DNA from: Symsagittifera roscoffensis
Taxonomy: Eukaryota > Xenacoelomorpha > Acoela > Convolutidae
NCBI RefSeq assembly: GCF_963678635.1
Contig: NC_087071.1
Coordinates: 36,542,438 to 36,606,437 of the forward strand
DNA length: 64,000 bases
Direction of reading: 5' to 3'
The position numbers were made by a program, and so were the translations under genes. Numbering within the stretch: position 1 is the stretch's first letter; each line of letters opens with the position of its first letter. Below the pieces are notes generated by a model. It was not told the origin of the DNA and made no database searches. It saw only the letters and a program-made list of their open reading frames with translations. Below are positions 37,106 to 49,584 of the stretch, piece by piece.

Positions 37106-38640
37106 TTCAGATTGTTTTTAATTCGATTCAATTTAGATTTTTTAATTAACGGTAAACATATTTTCAAACATTTGATAATTTTGAGTTTATGAGTTTGTGA
37201 GTTTGAGTGTATGAGTTCAAAAATATATATTTTTCACTGCGATGTGGCTAATCTTTGTAAATTTTGGGAATTTTGAAAATAACCAATTTAGAAAAATGTG
37301 TAGAGTATGGTGGGCAATTTCCTAGTGTTCTGTCAATATGTAGCATGCGAGGAAGTTTGCCATAACCCTATGCATTATAATTGTCCAAAGTACTTTGTCG
37401 TTTGATAGAAATTGTATCACTATGAATTTGACATTGCAATTAAAGGGAAGATGCTACAACATAATCAAAAAACTTAGGAAATTTTGTGAGTTTAAAATAA
37501 ATCTGCAGATGTTTTAAAGACAATTAAAAAGCAGGGCTTTGCTTTTTTGGTGATTTTTTTAATACATTTGCGTACATTTTTCATTGAAGTCTTATGGTAT
37601 TTTCTTAAATTTAAATAAACTTGTCATGGCGTTTGAAAATCAAACACGTTTTGTTTTTCTCAATCAATTATTTCGTACAAAAAAGCATGATTTTCGCATA
37701 ACATTCATCCAAAACATGACGCCTTGCTGTTTTGCTAAATTTCAACCCACTCAAAGAATTACAGGCTAGTCTTACATATTTAGTCCAAGTTAAGTAATCA
37801 CTGATTTACTTATTATAATTTTTTTTTCAAAATCATTTTCTAATCTGTCGTTTTTTCACCGTATTTACCATTTTTCACTTTAATTGATCGTAATTTCACA
37901 TTATTTGTTAATTTTTGACGTAGCTTATTATCTCAATTTGTGATGATTGAGCAAAAGTATTAATAAAGAAGAGTAGCCGGTTACTGTGCAACTAGCACAG
38001 AATGTTCCAACCAGTCGTAAAAAGATTACAACAAAATTGTTTTTCCAATTAGTGTCGTTTTTCGGCTTGGTGTGGTAAAAGAATCTGAGCGAAAAATGTA
38101 GCCATTTTCATCAGTCATGTAAAATAACATGAAAATAACTTGTAGACAAAACAATTGAAGACAAATAACAAGAAAAACAAAACAAATTATAAAAATTACT
38201 ATTTTTCAAAAAATTTTGATATTTTTGATTTCTACGATGACGCTAAAAACTCCAAAACTAACTTCATTAGAGTAAACCTAATTTTTCAAGACTGAAATCA
38301 GGCACTCGCTCGAAATCAGACCAAAAATCAAAAATTAGAAACCGGTTTTTCTCCGAGACCGGGAATTTTTTAAAAATTTTTCGATGTGCTTCAATATGAT
38401 ATATCACTCAACCCAGTCCGATTTTTTTGCGGTAGCTGATACTGCGTGGAAAACTAAAGAAAAAAGAAAAAAATTAAAACAAACCCGATTACAAGTTCCT
38501 CCCCATTAACAATGGTCGGAACAAAAATTGTGAAATATTTGAAGGTAAATTATATTCACCATGGTAAAATTAGCTTTGGGAAACAATTTTCATATCAATG
38601 GCTTAAAATGTGGATAGATTTTTGTTGAATTAATATGGAT
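37106..38640. other. No gene recognised
   Basis: Nothing beyond low-complexity AT tracts and a short GAGTTTATGAGTTTGTGAGT simple repeat near 37,180. Confidence 0.45.
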
Positions 38641-38672
38641 AGGTTCTTGTTCAAGGAATAAAAAAATTGGCT

Positions 38673-39554
38673 CTAAGAATGTACCTTTGGAGACAAATCA
38701 CTTCCAATTTTTATTTGATATGGCTTTCCTCGTAGCTCGTCATGATAATTTATTATGCCACTTGGACTTGGTGCAAGTATAACAAACGGGATTCAAATAA
38801 TTAAGTACAAAAAACTGCACTACCCTTGCGCTAAATCTACAAAAAAAAACAAATTTTATTAAACATTTCAATTTTTGCAAAAAAAAACAATTTTAAGTTT
38901 ATTGGAGTAGCAAAAATCTTTTTCACTTAAATTGACTCTTTACAAAACATTTATTTATAAAATTCCCGTTATAGTTGACCTTTTCCAATCTTGATAGCTA
39001 TGTTAACTTCGCAGTGGATATCATAGTAAGATACGATGTTTTTCAATTGTTTGTACTTTTCTGAGTAATCTCCATCTCGTTCGAAATATTCGAATGATGT
39101 AAGAAGAGATTTTTTGAATTAATATTTAAATGCCAGACAAATTGACCTTCACAAAAACTTCTCAGGTTATGAAAATTTGTGTTTTTTATGAATATCGAAA
39201 ACCAGTGCTACATTGCCTTAAGACGTAAGTTTAAATTCGATGAGACTTTCGTAATGATCTGGTAGAACGCTCAAAAATTATTAGATCAATATTCAACAGC
39301 AGCTGCGTTAACTCTGCTCATCCTCATTTTGAACACAGTTAGGCAGTATGAATTACTGTTTAAATGACCAAACGACCAAAACTGCTAACAGTTGGGTTGA
39401 AGGGTGTAATGAAGATAATTGACTCCCACGTTGTGTCAAATTTTGAATTGAACACAGTGTCATTTGTTTCAGTTTTGTTGAAAAAAGTGCAAAACGTAAA
39501 AATCAGAAAAATAATTATTGCAATTTTCTTGCCTGGTGCTTTCTCGCTTTCAAT
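38673..39554 (-). pseudogene. Pseudogene: third, strongly diverged copy of the secreted-protein gene
   Basis: Minus-strand fragments align in order with paralogues A and B. The exon 1 start region has the hydrophobic core AIIIFLIFTFC, then NDTVFNSKFDTTWESIIFIT, which corresponds to NDVVVSTKIDSVWSSVIFTI. The exon 1 end has FERDGDYSEKYKQLKN, then HCEVNIAIKIGKGQL. The exon 2 remnant has KPYQIKIGSDLSPK, against KPYQIKVGDNWSPK in A/B. The start codon is ATT instead of ATG at 39,554-39,552. A stop occurs near 39,360, a frameshift near 39,115-39,135, a premature TAA at 38,971-38,969 and a TAG at 38,675. An intron-sized gap with an in-phase AG separates the two exon remnants, so this is a decayed genomic copy and not a retrocopy. 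Confidence 0.78.
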
Positions 39555-39559
39555 GTGAC

Positions 39560-40390
39560 TAAAATTTATGACTATTGTGAATATTAGGAGATATTCACAT
39601 CAAAAAAAAATCTAGTAGACTGTATTCGCCGAAAATTGTGTTCTATACTGAGCTTAAAAGAATGCAGTTTGTTTGCTTTATTTCGTTTACTGAATCAGAC
39701 AATCGTATGCTGGTTTGCTTAAATTCTCTGCTCAAACTGCGTTTTGTTAGTTTTTATGCGTTAATTGATTTTTCAAGCAGCAGTTTCATAATTTTTGGTT
39801 AAGCCATAGTAAAATAGATTATTTTATTATCAGATTGATTGCAAGGCTAAGTTTCATGAAATGAAACAATCATGAAATATGGAATAACTAACTGACTCAG
39901 TTGTTTGAAAAAACTTCGTAATTTTTAATTTGAATTTTTGACACATAATACAAATTACTGCTAAAATATTTGATCTGGCAATCAGACGTTGATTTTATTA
40001 TCTGCCTGGTAAAAACTTTGGATAAAAACTCCATCTACAAAAACTAAAAATCAATTTACATCCATAGACAATGCAATGCAGTTTGGATATCCTTTTAAAT
40101 TTTAGCTACAATTTTCTAAACTTTTAATCAAGCTTCATAAACAGAATAAAAATATACATTTTTATACCAAAATAAGCGCTCGTATGTTTGGAGCATAGAA
40201 AATTTGAAGAGACTTCTCTCAATTCAGATGTAGAGGTATGCTGGAAAACTTTTTTTAATTTTCTGAATTATCTGATTCCAGTCAATCATCTATAGAATTT
40301 TTTCAGGCAGAGTAAGTTCTTCATTTGAAGTAATAGTTATATTTCAGAATTAACACGTTTTTTTCTTTTATAGCTTCAGGTAGAAACCAA
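39560..40390. other. No gene recognised
   Basis: AT-rich flank of the pseudogene with no supported feature. Confidence 0.4.
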
Positions 40391-40392
40391 AA

Positions 40393-40533
40393 CTAGAAGT
40401 CAAAATTGAGATCTTCTTCACACATTAAAATTGGGTGACCGTTGATTTTACGCCATTTAATACAGAGCAAGCCATCTTCATCAAGTTCCCATAGAGACAA
40501 GTTTGATACCATAGATTCAAATTGTTTGCGTTT
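40393..40533 (-). pseudogene. Orphan coding-like stretch (46 codons)
   Basis: A minus-strand frame bounded by stops reads WELDEDGLLCIKW and then HPILMCEEDL. The residue mix looks coding, and the DEDGLL...HPIL arrangement faintly recalls the segment before the integrase zinc finger in LTR retroelements. There is no start codon context, flanking domain or second copy in the window, so its origin is open. Confidence 0.25.
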
Positions 40534-40855
40534 TTACGAGGTAATTTCTGCATTAAAAATACATCTGAAACTTGCTATAATATAATTATTAATTTAAAAA
40601 TTTTGCTCATTAACTAAAAAAAACAAACGATAACTGTATTTGGGAGCTATTGTTTTATGTCATAATGGAGGGTTGCAAAACAGATTGTAACTCACTGAAA
40701 ACTGACGAACTTGCTCTAAGTTTAAAACATTCGGTCTGATTTCAGGTAAAATCCTAACTTGTCATACCTATTTGGTTAAGGCGTCCTTTTTTGTTATGAT
40801 TAAATCCCTTAAATTTTGCTGCCTTGTTTAAATTTGCTCTTTTTGATTTTTACAG

Positions 40856-41506
40856 TTTTTTCAAAACACATCGAAGCTTAAAGTATGTGTCACATGACTC
40901 ATTCACCAAAACAATTCTCTTTCGAGTTGCCTACTGACAGAACACCAGAAAAACAAAATGGACATGAACCAACTTCTGAACCAAAACCCAGCCTGAAAAA
41001 TTTTATCTCAGAGATGGGATTTCACGAGAATCAACAGAATATAAAGCATACGGGAAAGTTCTGGAGGCCATAAAGCCAAAGTCAAAGAAAGAAGAGCAAC
41101 AAAAAATGGAAATCATCAATTTGGTGTCCCCCTCAGACAGTCCACAAAGAAAATCAATGAAGTGCTCATTGTAGCAACCATACAAAACAAAAGCGTCGCG
41201 AACACGAATATAAACCACAGAAAAGGAACACCAAGAAAAATATCAAAAGGAGGATCAAGATGACGAGAAAACCAATCAAGATGATGAGATAACTCAACAG
41301 AAGTTGGGAAAAGAAACCGCGTAAAGATATAGTCCAATGAAGACTCGAAAACTGAACATTGTCCTACTGGGACATAAGAACTAATTGGCCGACTTAGATA
41401 TTTAGTTGTACTTATTTATAGCTCACTACATTGAGCAGGGACCTTGACCTTTTACGATTTATGAAAACGCAACATCATGTTATGATGGTTAGAACTTAAA
41501 TAAAGA
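40856..41506 (+). other. Possible terminal exon or decayed gene, T-poor region with poly(A) signal
   Basis: A good 3' splice-acceptor pattern (TTTTTGATTTTTACAG) ends at 40,855. It is followed by about 480 bp that is unusually T-poor and less AT-rich than its surroundings, and an AATAAA at about 41,501. An ATG at 40,885 opens a 62-codon frame rich in E, K, P and Q. Overlapping open stretches in the other plus frames (to about 41,150 and 41,325) reflect the low T content. No domain is recognised. It could be a real last exon, a long non-coding RNA or a decayed gene. Confidence 0.3.
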
Positions 41507-41519
41507 CTTACAGAACTAG

Positions 41520-42689
41520 TTGTTTTCTTGAGTTCTCAATCTAATATTCGTTGTTGTTTACCAATCCGTTCGGAAACGATATTGTTAGACATCATACAAT
41601 ACGGTATGATAGTATGATTGCAAAACGGTGAAAACTTACACAGCATCAAGTCAGTGAAAATTGATCCCAGGTAGCTTCACAAATATGTAAGACTTTTATT
41701 TCAAGTCAATTCAAACCTTATATTTACACATATGAGTTAAAATCAACAGTGGTTTTACCTACCTGCTTTTTGTTTGAAACTATACAAAATATTTTTAAAA
41801 TTGTTGGGTAGTCTTCTAATAGGTTTTCTCACCTTTTTAGGAATACCTTTTAATTTCTTTGGCAACTGTTCTAACAATGAACGAAAATTCTGAAAACTAA
41901 TTTTCTTATAAGCGACCAATAGTCACCTTATCTAAACGGTTTAATACTACAAAAAATCTTTGTTGAAATCTGCTGTTAAATATAACGCTATAAACAAAGT
42001 GGGCCAAATCGAAAGATTTCAAGAGAAATACAATGCAGTCAAGCTGCAAATTGACCGAGTTTCGAAGTATTGTGTTTAACAATTTCCTGAATTAGTTCTT
42101 GCGTTGTTTTGTGCTAAAACGTCCAAAATATTGAGTTGAATCTTCGTTTTCCAATGTCCCAACTTGCGAAGGGCTGAACATGAGTTTTTTCAAATTTTTG
42201 ATAGTTTTCAACAAATATTACGACGCGGATTCTATAATTTTATAAACAGTTTTTTAACGCTAAGCTAGAGGTATAGTACACGCTAAGGGGTTTGCTGAAC
42301 TTTTTTCATATCTATTCATAAAATAGCTGACTTTTAGTATAATTCAATCAGACCAAACCTTGTAGTAGAAAGTTGTGCAGAGCGTTTTCGATCTAATGCA
42401 AAAACAACGAGCTTGAACTGAACTATCATATGAGTTGTGTGCGTTAAAATTTTTAAATGTGATTAGAAAATGAGACAAAGCTTCAATCGAAACCTTATTT
42501 CCGTAAGCAAACAGAAAAGTATTATCTTTAAGTATGTAAGACAGTGGCGGTATTTCAGAGGTTCTGTTATTCCCTAACTTTTGAATTATTATTTTGTCAA
42601 TCTCTAAGCTCTGATCATATTATATTGCATTATCAGCATATAACTATAGCAATTCAAAAAATTTTGAAAGTATTCTCTAATTAATTATC
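41520..42689. other. No gene recognised
   Basis: AT-rich sequence with no repeat shared elsewhere in the window and no convincing coding frame. Confidence 0.4.
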
Positions 42690-43140
42690 GGCTTGAAACT
42701 CGAATTTATTTCTCTAACTCTTCAAATCGTTGCCAGTAATTGGGATTTGCTCTGTTGTCACTAATTCGGATTGAACTGTTGGCAGTATATTTGATGAAAA
42801 AACTGACAGTTAACAAAATTGAAAGCTTAGAAAGTCTCGCTGGTGACACACACAAAAAACATTCAATTTAAAATGTAATTTCCTTAAGTAACTATAATTG
42901 TTACAAGAATTCAAAATATTTTGCGGATTCCGCTTAAAAATTACCGTCTCAACGACAGTGTAATTTATAATACATAAAATTGTCATTTTTTATCGCTTTC
43001 ACAAATTTACCGGATTCCGCATTTTTTGTCGCAGATTTCGCAAATTTGTCTGTTTGCGGAACAATATTGAGCATTACATTGTTTTAGCTTTTCGTTCGTG
43101 AAATCCTATACGACAAAGACTATTTCAGAAAAGTAGCAAT
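42690..43140. repeat. GCGGATTCC-type repeat flanking duplicated block
   Basis: Direct-orientation relative of 45,910-46,330 and 9930-10,520. It immediately precedes the second copy of the dispersed duplication. Confidence 0.5.
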
Positions 43141-43144
43141 CTTC

Positions 43145-46100
43145 ATTTATTAAAGGAAACAATTTTTTATTTTTATTTTTTAGACCATTTCTGCTCTTGG
43201 ACCATTCTGCTTATTACTCCGACTCCGACGATGAGGTAGACTTTACAGTGGGAAAAATTACGAAATTACGTGAACACGAAACTCACCAACAGTAGAACCC
43301 ATTCTTTAAGTAAACCATTCAAATGACGGTGAAGCTAAAAAAGACTGATCGTAAATCATGGCGAGGCCCTGAAACTTTGCTGATTTTTACGGCTAACTAA
43401 AAAGTTGTTTTGGTTGAGTGATTGACAAAATACTCGCAAAAAAAAATTTCGTTCATTTTTTATATAATTTCATTTCTCCAAAGTAAAATGCAAAGAGTGT
43501 GTTTCAAATCCATAGTATGTTCCAAAGTGAGATGCGAAGAGCGTAAAATTTTCAAATTTGTACCGAACAAACGCTTTATTTCTGCTTAGGAAGATTTACT
43601 TTCTAATCCAAATATCTGGCCAGGAATTCTTTTTGAAATGTTCAACTAAAGCAGGGGTTATCTTAAAGATCTGTGTTTCTCATCCTACTTATGATCACAA
43701 ATTAGCTAAATCTAGGCTATTTCCTGCTAGAACGTATCTCCTTTATCTATATAACTTTTCTATCCGGAATGAAAACTTATTGTCTACGGGAATCTCCGTA
43801 ATTTTCCGAAAAATAATTATAGGCAAAATATTTGTTTGAGCCTGAGATTGAAGCATCAATATCGTTCACATGATCAAAAAAATTCCGTCGTAAATACGTA
43901 AATAAATAGTCAAAAATTGACTGAATAAAAAACCACCCCAAGCAAAAAATATTCCGCACTTTCGTACCAAAAAGTCGTACCAAAAACAAAAAAAATCCAT
44001 TAGACTCCAAGTTCTGTCCCCACTCCAGCTTACAAAACCTGGCGGCCATTTAGCCGATGGAATATTACTGTCTGGTTGATCAAAGGACTATTAGATTTCT
44101 TGAAGATTTTAAAGTGTTTTGAGTGAAGAAAGTAGAGTCGTTTAAGAAACACTAAAACTCTATGTATTTGAAAATGTTTTCTGTTCGCCTAGCGTATCGT
44201 CTGTGATTTTTGTCTGGTTCTGCATCTGAAGCAATATTGCTGAAGAGTAAACTGGCCTCAGTTTTCATTATAAAATAATTATATTGCTTAAAATAAATTT
44301 CAAGTAAGTTATAAGATCCTCAAGAAACAAAACTTTGTAAGAATCGATTCGAAGTACTGGCAGCCCAAGACACTGGCTTTCCAATATATAGACAAATCGA
44401 CTAATGGACTCTTAAGCACAGAAATTACCGCGGACAGCAGTAAAAAATTTAGCAATAAATGAAGCTAACACGTTATTAAAATTACACAAAAACAAATACA
44501 CTTGCCCCGGTGATTAAGTAAACAGTTGTTTAGAAGTTCAATTCTCTTCCTTATATCAATCATCCTTAATGCAGATGATTTGGTAATTTGGGATCTCCTC
44601 AACTACCCCCATATGGTATCTAGTAATAACCCCCCCCCCCCTCATGGTATCTATTAACGAATACCCCCCCCCCTATGGTACCTAGTAACGAATCTCCCCT
44701 TATTTAGAAATAATTCAGCGGTTAAACATAGCAATTTTTTTGAACTCACGAACAAATCTCACCTTTTGCAAATGGGTGAAATAGTTAAAAACAACCAATA
44801 ACATAATGCTAACTACAAAATTGATCAAGGAGATCTTACAGATTATTAAAAAAAGACCCAAGAGTAAGAATTTTCTGAGACTACTGGTAACTGATGAGAT
44901 CAGCCCATGTCATACAATAAAACCTGATAACTTATCTCTTTTTCATTTGCACGAATACTTATGACAAAATTGACCATAGTTAAAGTTGATTTTGAATCTT
45001 ATACCCTAAATGGCCAACCGCAGAATGTCCCCCTCTAGCATGCCATGTATTTATTCTTAAATTTAACCAGTGTATAAAATGTGCATTTCGTACAAACGCT
45101 ACACATTATGAGGCCAAACTGTCCACTGGATGGGCGCACAATTTGATGTCTGAAGGTCACTGAAATCCAGAGACAAGTCTTCCAAAATGTTGTTAAGTGT
45201 ATTTAGATTTTACTTAGAGATTCTAATTTTTTGTGTATTTCGCGCTGTGTTCTGTGGTTTCGTTTATTAAACTGAACTAAACTAGTTCTTGCGTGAACAC
45301 ATAAGAAACATAAATAAAAAAAATCTACCGTGCGAGAAATTTGAAAGCAAGGATTTAACTATTGTCAAGGGATTCCAATAACAAATCTTAAACCATTGCT
45401 TAGCTAAAATCACGAATGTACACCTTAAGAGTTTGGATATCCCAGCAAACAATTTTAGGGATCACTATTTGAGAATAATAACTTTGTGATTGTTGTTTGG
45501 GAAATCGTAAAATCGATAAGCAAAGTCTCTATTTCGTATTCGCGATTTTTGGTTGTGACTTGTAAAAATTTTAGGATTTAAATTCAAAACTTTAACTAAT
45601 GGATCTGTTATTCTCTAAAAATTGACCTGATTATGTTGTATGATTGCCATATAAAAAAAATCATTTGAAACTGTTCTGGACCTAATCTCTAAAAACATAT
45701 CCTTTAGTTCGGATTGAAATTCGGATTAAATTTCAGAATAAAAAAGAATCTTGTTACGATGGAGACCGCATTAAAACGATATTTATGTGTAAATTATTTA
45801 CAAATTAGCTTTTTTTCAGATGAGTTTTTTTGTTTTTACTTTTTGAGTAATCATTTTTTTGCTTTTCAATTTTTTAGGCTTAAAAATCAACTGATGAAAT
45901 TTAGCTTGTTGAACTGCTGTCAGTAAATAAAATTGAATTGGTGGTAGTATTTGAGATTAAACTGTTAACAGTAAAAAGGATTGAACTGTTAGGAAGACTC
46001 GCTGATGACCTACAAAGATAAACAAACTTAATTTTGAAAAAAAAAATTCAAGACGCAAGTAATATCGTTATGGGGTTCTGCAATTAAAGTTTGGATTACG

Positions 46101-46430
46101 CTTTTAGTTGATTTCGCTTACAGTATGTGGGTTCGACTTTCAGTTGCGAACTCTTTGACAGCGTAATTGTACATAATCAAATAATGTGACTTTTGTTGCG
46201 GATTCCGCAATATTGGCCATTTTTGGAGCGAATTGCAGCAAATCTGTTTTTTTTATCTGTTCGTGGAATTCAAAACAGCAGAAAAGTTCAAAAAAATAGC
46301 AATGTTTCGGACTCTGAGACATAATTTTTTTCGCTCTCTTGCAGAAACCACTTAGACTTCACAAAACGCACAGCTTGGCCTTGTGATTATTTTTTTGCAT
46401 TGAAGTTTTTCATCCATTTTGTATTTCAAA
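43145..46430. repeat. Dispersed segmental duplication, copy 2 (partner 6085-10,590)
   Basis: Collinear with copy 1 and in the same orientation. It is shorter because it lacks the segment at 8060-9310 and joins across it near 45,190-45,340. It carries the LNADDLVIWD frame near 44,545-44,600. No intact gene is seen. Confidence 0.8.
44625..44697. repeat. C-run tandem repeat
   Basis: Three degenerate units of about 31 bp, each a poly(C) run followed by TATGGTATCTAGTAACGAAT-like sequence. The partner locus near 7460-7520 has the same units without long C runs, so the C tracts expanded in this copy. Confidence 0.75.
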
Positions 46431-48340
46431 AGGTTGCAAATTTAGTTAAACCGATGTCAGGTTCGATATGTTTCGTAAACGTAAATTTGTTTGATAATTC
46501 TGTTAAGCAAAGTATGTAATAAGCTATTCTCCTCGTGTTTCTCTTTTGAGAAATTCAAATTTTCTCCCCCCTAAATTGATTGTACGGCTGATTCATTTTT
46601 AGCTCATTAATGTACGTTCAAGAGTAATACAAGTTTTCCTAACTCCGAAAATTATAACTCCTGAAAATAAAAATTACTCTCATATGTCAGTTATTTTGGT
46701 TAAAAAAGAAGATAAATAATCAGTTTTTTTATTATTTTGAAAGTTGAAACCTTATTTTCATTTTTGTTCAAAATACAGTAAAAGTATTGAAAAAAAAATG
46801 TTTCAAGTAGCTATGATATTTTAGGCCTTAACTCTAACCGCACTAAATTCTCCGTGATTAACCAATTATCTGGCAAATTTATCTTGAAAAACAACCATGT
46901 AGCAATCAATTAAATGACAATTTTATGCTCGAAAGCAAAAATAAAATAACATCTATTCTAAATAATTGATTGAAGTACTCTTAAATTGTGTCATTTAGAT
47001 TGGAATTATAATCCGCTTTTTCTCTAGGCGATAACAAGAAAAATTATTTTTCTCTCCATATAATTGCAATATAATCTATTGTTTTTTCCATATAATCTCC
47101 AAAAAAATACGTTTATACCGCCTAAAGGCAACAAAATCTATTTTCACCATTTATTTGCTAACAAAACACGACTCCTTGTACGAATGATTTTCTGCCCTAA
47201 AACCAGAAAATCAAATTATAGCTTTTGTAAAATCTTATTACTACTGGTTTGCAAAATCTTAGCAAGTTTCTTTTACCTGCTGAGTTTTCATTTTAATAAT
47301 TTTGATTTTTAATTTAATAGCGCATTGTGCGTTTATGATGCACTCCTTCTTCAATTTATGCCTTCGATTGTTTTGGAACTACAAAATTGTCAGGATTTTC
47401 TAACAATTTCTGGCAAAAACTGATTTGTTTTACTGACAGTTTTTGGTTAATTCATGATCGCAATGCTTCAGCTGCGTTGTTCTTGTTTTCGGATCTAATT
47501 GCTTGTTAATGCTTCAATTTTTTAGCTTAGAATATTTTTAAACTTAAAATCACCAGCAATTTATAAAATTAAATATTCAACAAAAACTATTTTGGATGAC
47601 CGACCCTAAAAATTTTTTAAGGGCGCCTTGAGTGCCAATTTTTACTAAATTTAATTAGGAGGTAGTGCGCGTCAAAAAAACGCAATTTCACGAAGCTTTT
47701 AAAAATTTGAGCAAAAACTGAGTTTTTACTAAGGTTTTAGTTAAATCATGATCGCACTGACCCATGTCGGTGGCTTCTGTTTTAAGATATTTAGATTTTA
47801 AGCTATGAAAATTTTTGCCTACAGTGAGCCACGTTATTAAATAAACTTCCTGGGGATTCTATGAAGACGAAAATTGATTTTGTTACAATTATCTGGTAAC
47901 AAAAAACAGATTTTGTTGCGATTATATGGTGAAAAAAAAACAGATTATCTTGAAGTTTCATGGAGATAAAAATAGGTTTTGGTGGAATTATATAGCGATG
48001 TAATCGTGGTAGAAATAACCATTTTTCGCACTATTATAATTTACAATTTTGCCTAAACTGTTTACTCAATATTGGTTTTAAGGGCACTATTTTTGGCCAG
48101 ATTTTCTCAATATAATCTATTTTTATCCGAGAAACTTCGGTGCGGGTATACGATTGTGCCTTAGAATAATAATCAATTCTATGGAAGCTTATATTCAGGC
48201 AGCAGAGCTAATTGTTGTCAACAACTTAGTGGGCATGATAGTCGTTTATTCAATTAAATATATTGGACTCCAGTTTTGATACTTTCAATAGCTATTGAGG
48301 CGAGCATCACTATGATTAAACAAAACTATTAAGTTTTTAT
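46431..48340. other. No gene recognised; weak inverted and short tandem repeats
   Basis: CCATATAATTGCAATATAATC near 47,060 has inverted relatives around 47,875-48,120. ACAGATTTTGTTGCGATTAT-like units repeat near 47,880-47,960. At 47,590-47,700 is a degraded arm related to the palindrome at 51,518-52,251 (AAGGGCGCCTTGAGTGCCAA). Confidence 0.4.
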
Positions 48341-48344
48341 GTTT

Positions 48345-48405
48345 AAACAAGACTGCTTGCATCAGGGCAAAACCCTGAATGTTCCCACTGCCCTTTTATT
48401 GAACT
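48345..48405 (+). repeat. Fragment of repeat family 'R2'
   Basis: Contains CAAGACTGCTTGCATCAGGG and then CACTGCCCTTTTA, the family's leading blocks only. Confidence 0.5.
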
Positions 48406-48704
48406 CAAAAAAATTGAATACTACCTTTAATTGGTCTTTGTTAATTATTGGCAAAACTATTCAGACAGATAATATCAGAATTTAAGTGTGTTAATTTGAG
48501 TTGTGAATGGAGCTAATAAAACCAATTAGCTGCCTCAATTCATCTTGGAACAATTTTGTAGTGCGCCACGAGTGAATTATGAAACCAGTATTATAAAAAC
48601 AGACATAACCGTGACAGGTTACTACAGTGGTGTTCGCAACAGTCTGAGCCGATGCAGATCAAGAAATCGATAACCCGATTGAGCAGAGTTTAGTACAGCT
48701 GGTC

Positions 48705-48790
48705 TGAATAAAAAACCACCCCGAGCACATGTATTCCTCACAATCTTCGGAATTCGGAACCGAAAACTGAAACTTATGTCGAAGCACAAT
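48705..48790. repeat. Fragment related to the dispersed duplicated block
   Basis: CTGAATAAAAAACCACCCCG followed by ATTCCTCAC matches 43,917-43,960 and more distantly 6845-6890. Confidence 0.4.
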
Positions 48791-49584
48791 CCACTAGTTT
48801 GCCTCTCGCAAAAGTTTTTTCAAAAGTTGTTACTTCTTAAAATAATAAGAGTTATTAAAATCTGATTGTAAACTTGAACAACCCAAAACAAATTAAATGC
48901 ACATTTTTGAGGAATTATCAATATTTACAACAAATTTAGCACTCGGGTACAAGTGTGATTGAGGGGTCCCAAGAAACTAACTGGGTCCCTATTGTAAAAA
49001 GAGTGCCTCAAAATGCTTCAATTTAATGCTTTGTTGATGTCAAAGCCTCGGATAAATTTGCGCGAATGAGACAGGTTTATTAACTTTGAGAAAAAATTTT
49101 GAAATGACCGACCGGCGCATTTTGAGTTCGTTAGTTGCGGTATTTGTCTAAAATTAATGCAATTATGAACCCCTCTAACACTTGTATCTGCATTTGTAAT
49201 TATCATCATCATTTTAAGTGATATTTAGGCCAAATTTCTAATCGGTTGATTTGTTGATTTGCAGTGAAAAGTTTGTTCAGCTCCGCGATATTCCAAGAGC
49301 GTTGACTTCTCTAGCCGACTGAACGAGTACACAGAAACTACAGCACATCACGGCTAAAATATCGAAAGCACAATTTCCTTTGATTCCATTTCTGGCTCGA
49401 ACCTGGAACAAAAATGTGTTCATGCTAGTGGTAATTTCAAATGTTGGCTCATATAACGACAGACTTGGTTATGTTGGGTCGCTTCAGTTTATAACCGCTG
49501 ATATTTTTAGAGCACAAAATTTGGTGGCTTCAAACTTAAGCAAATACAATTTTTTTAACCTTTCGCCAATTCTGGTACCCAGAG

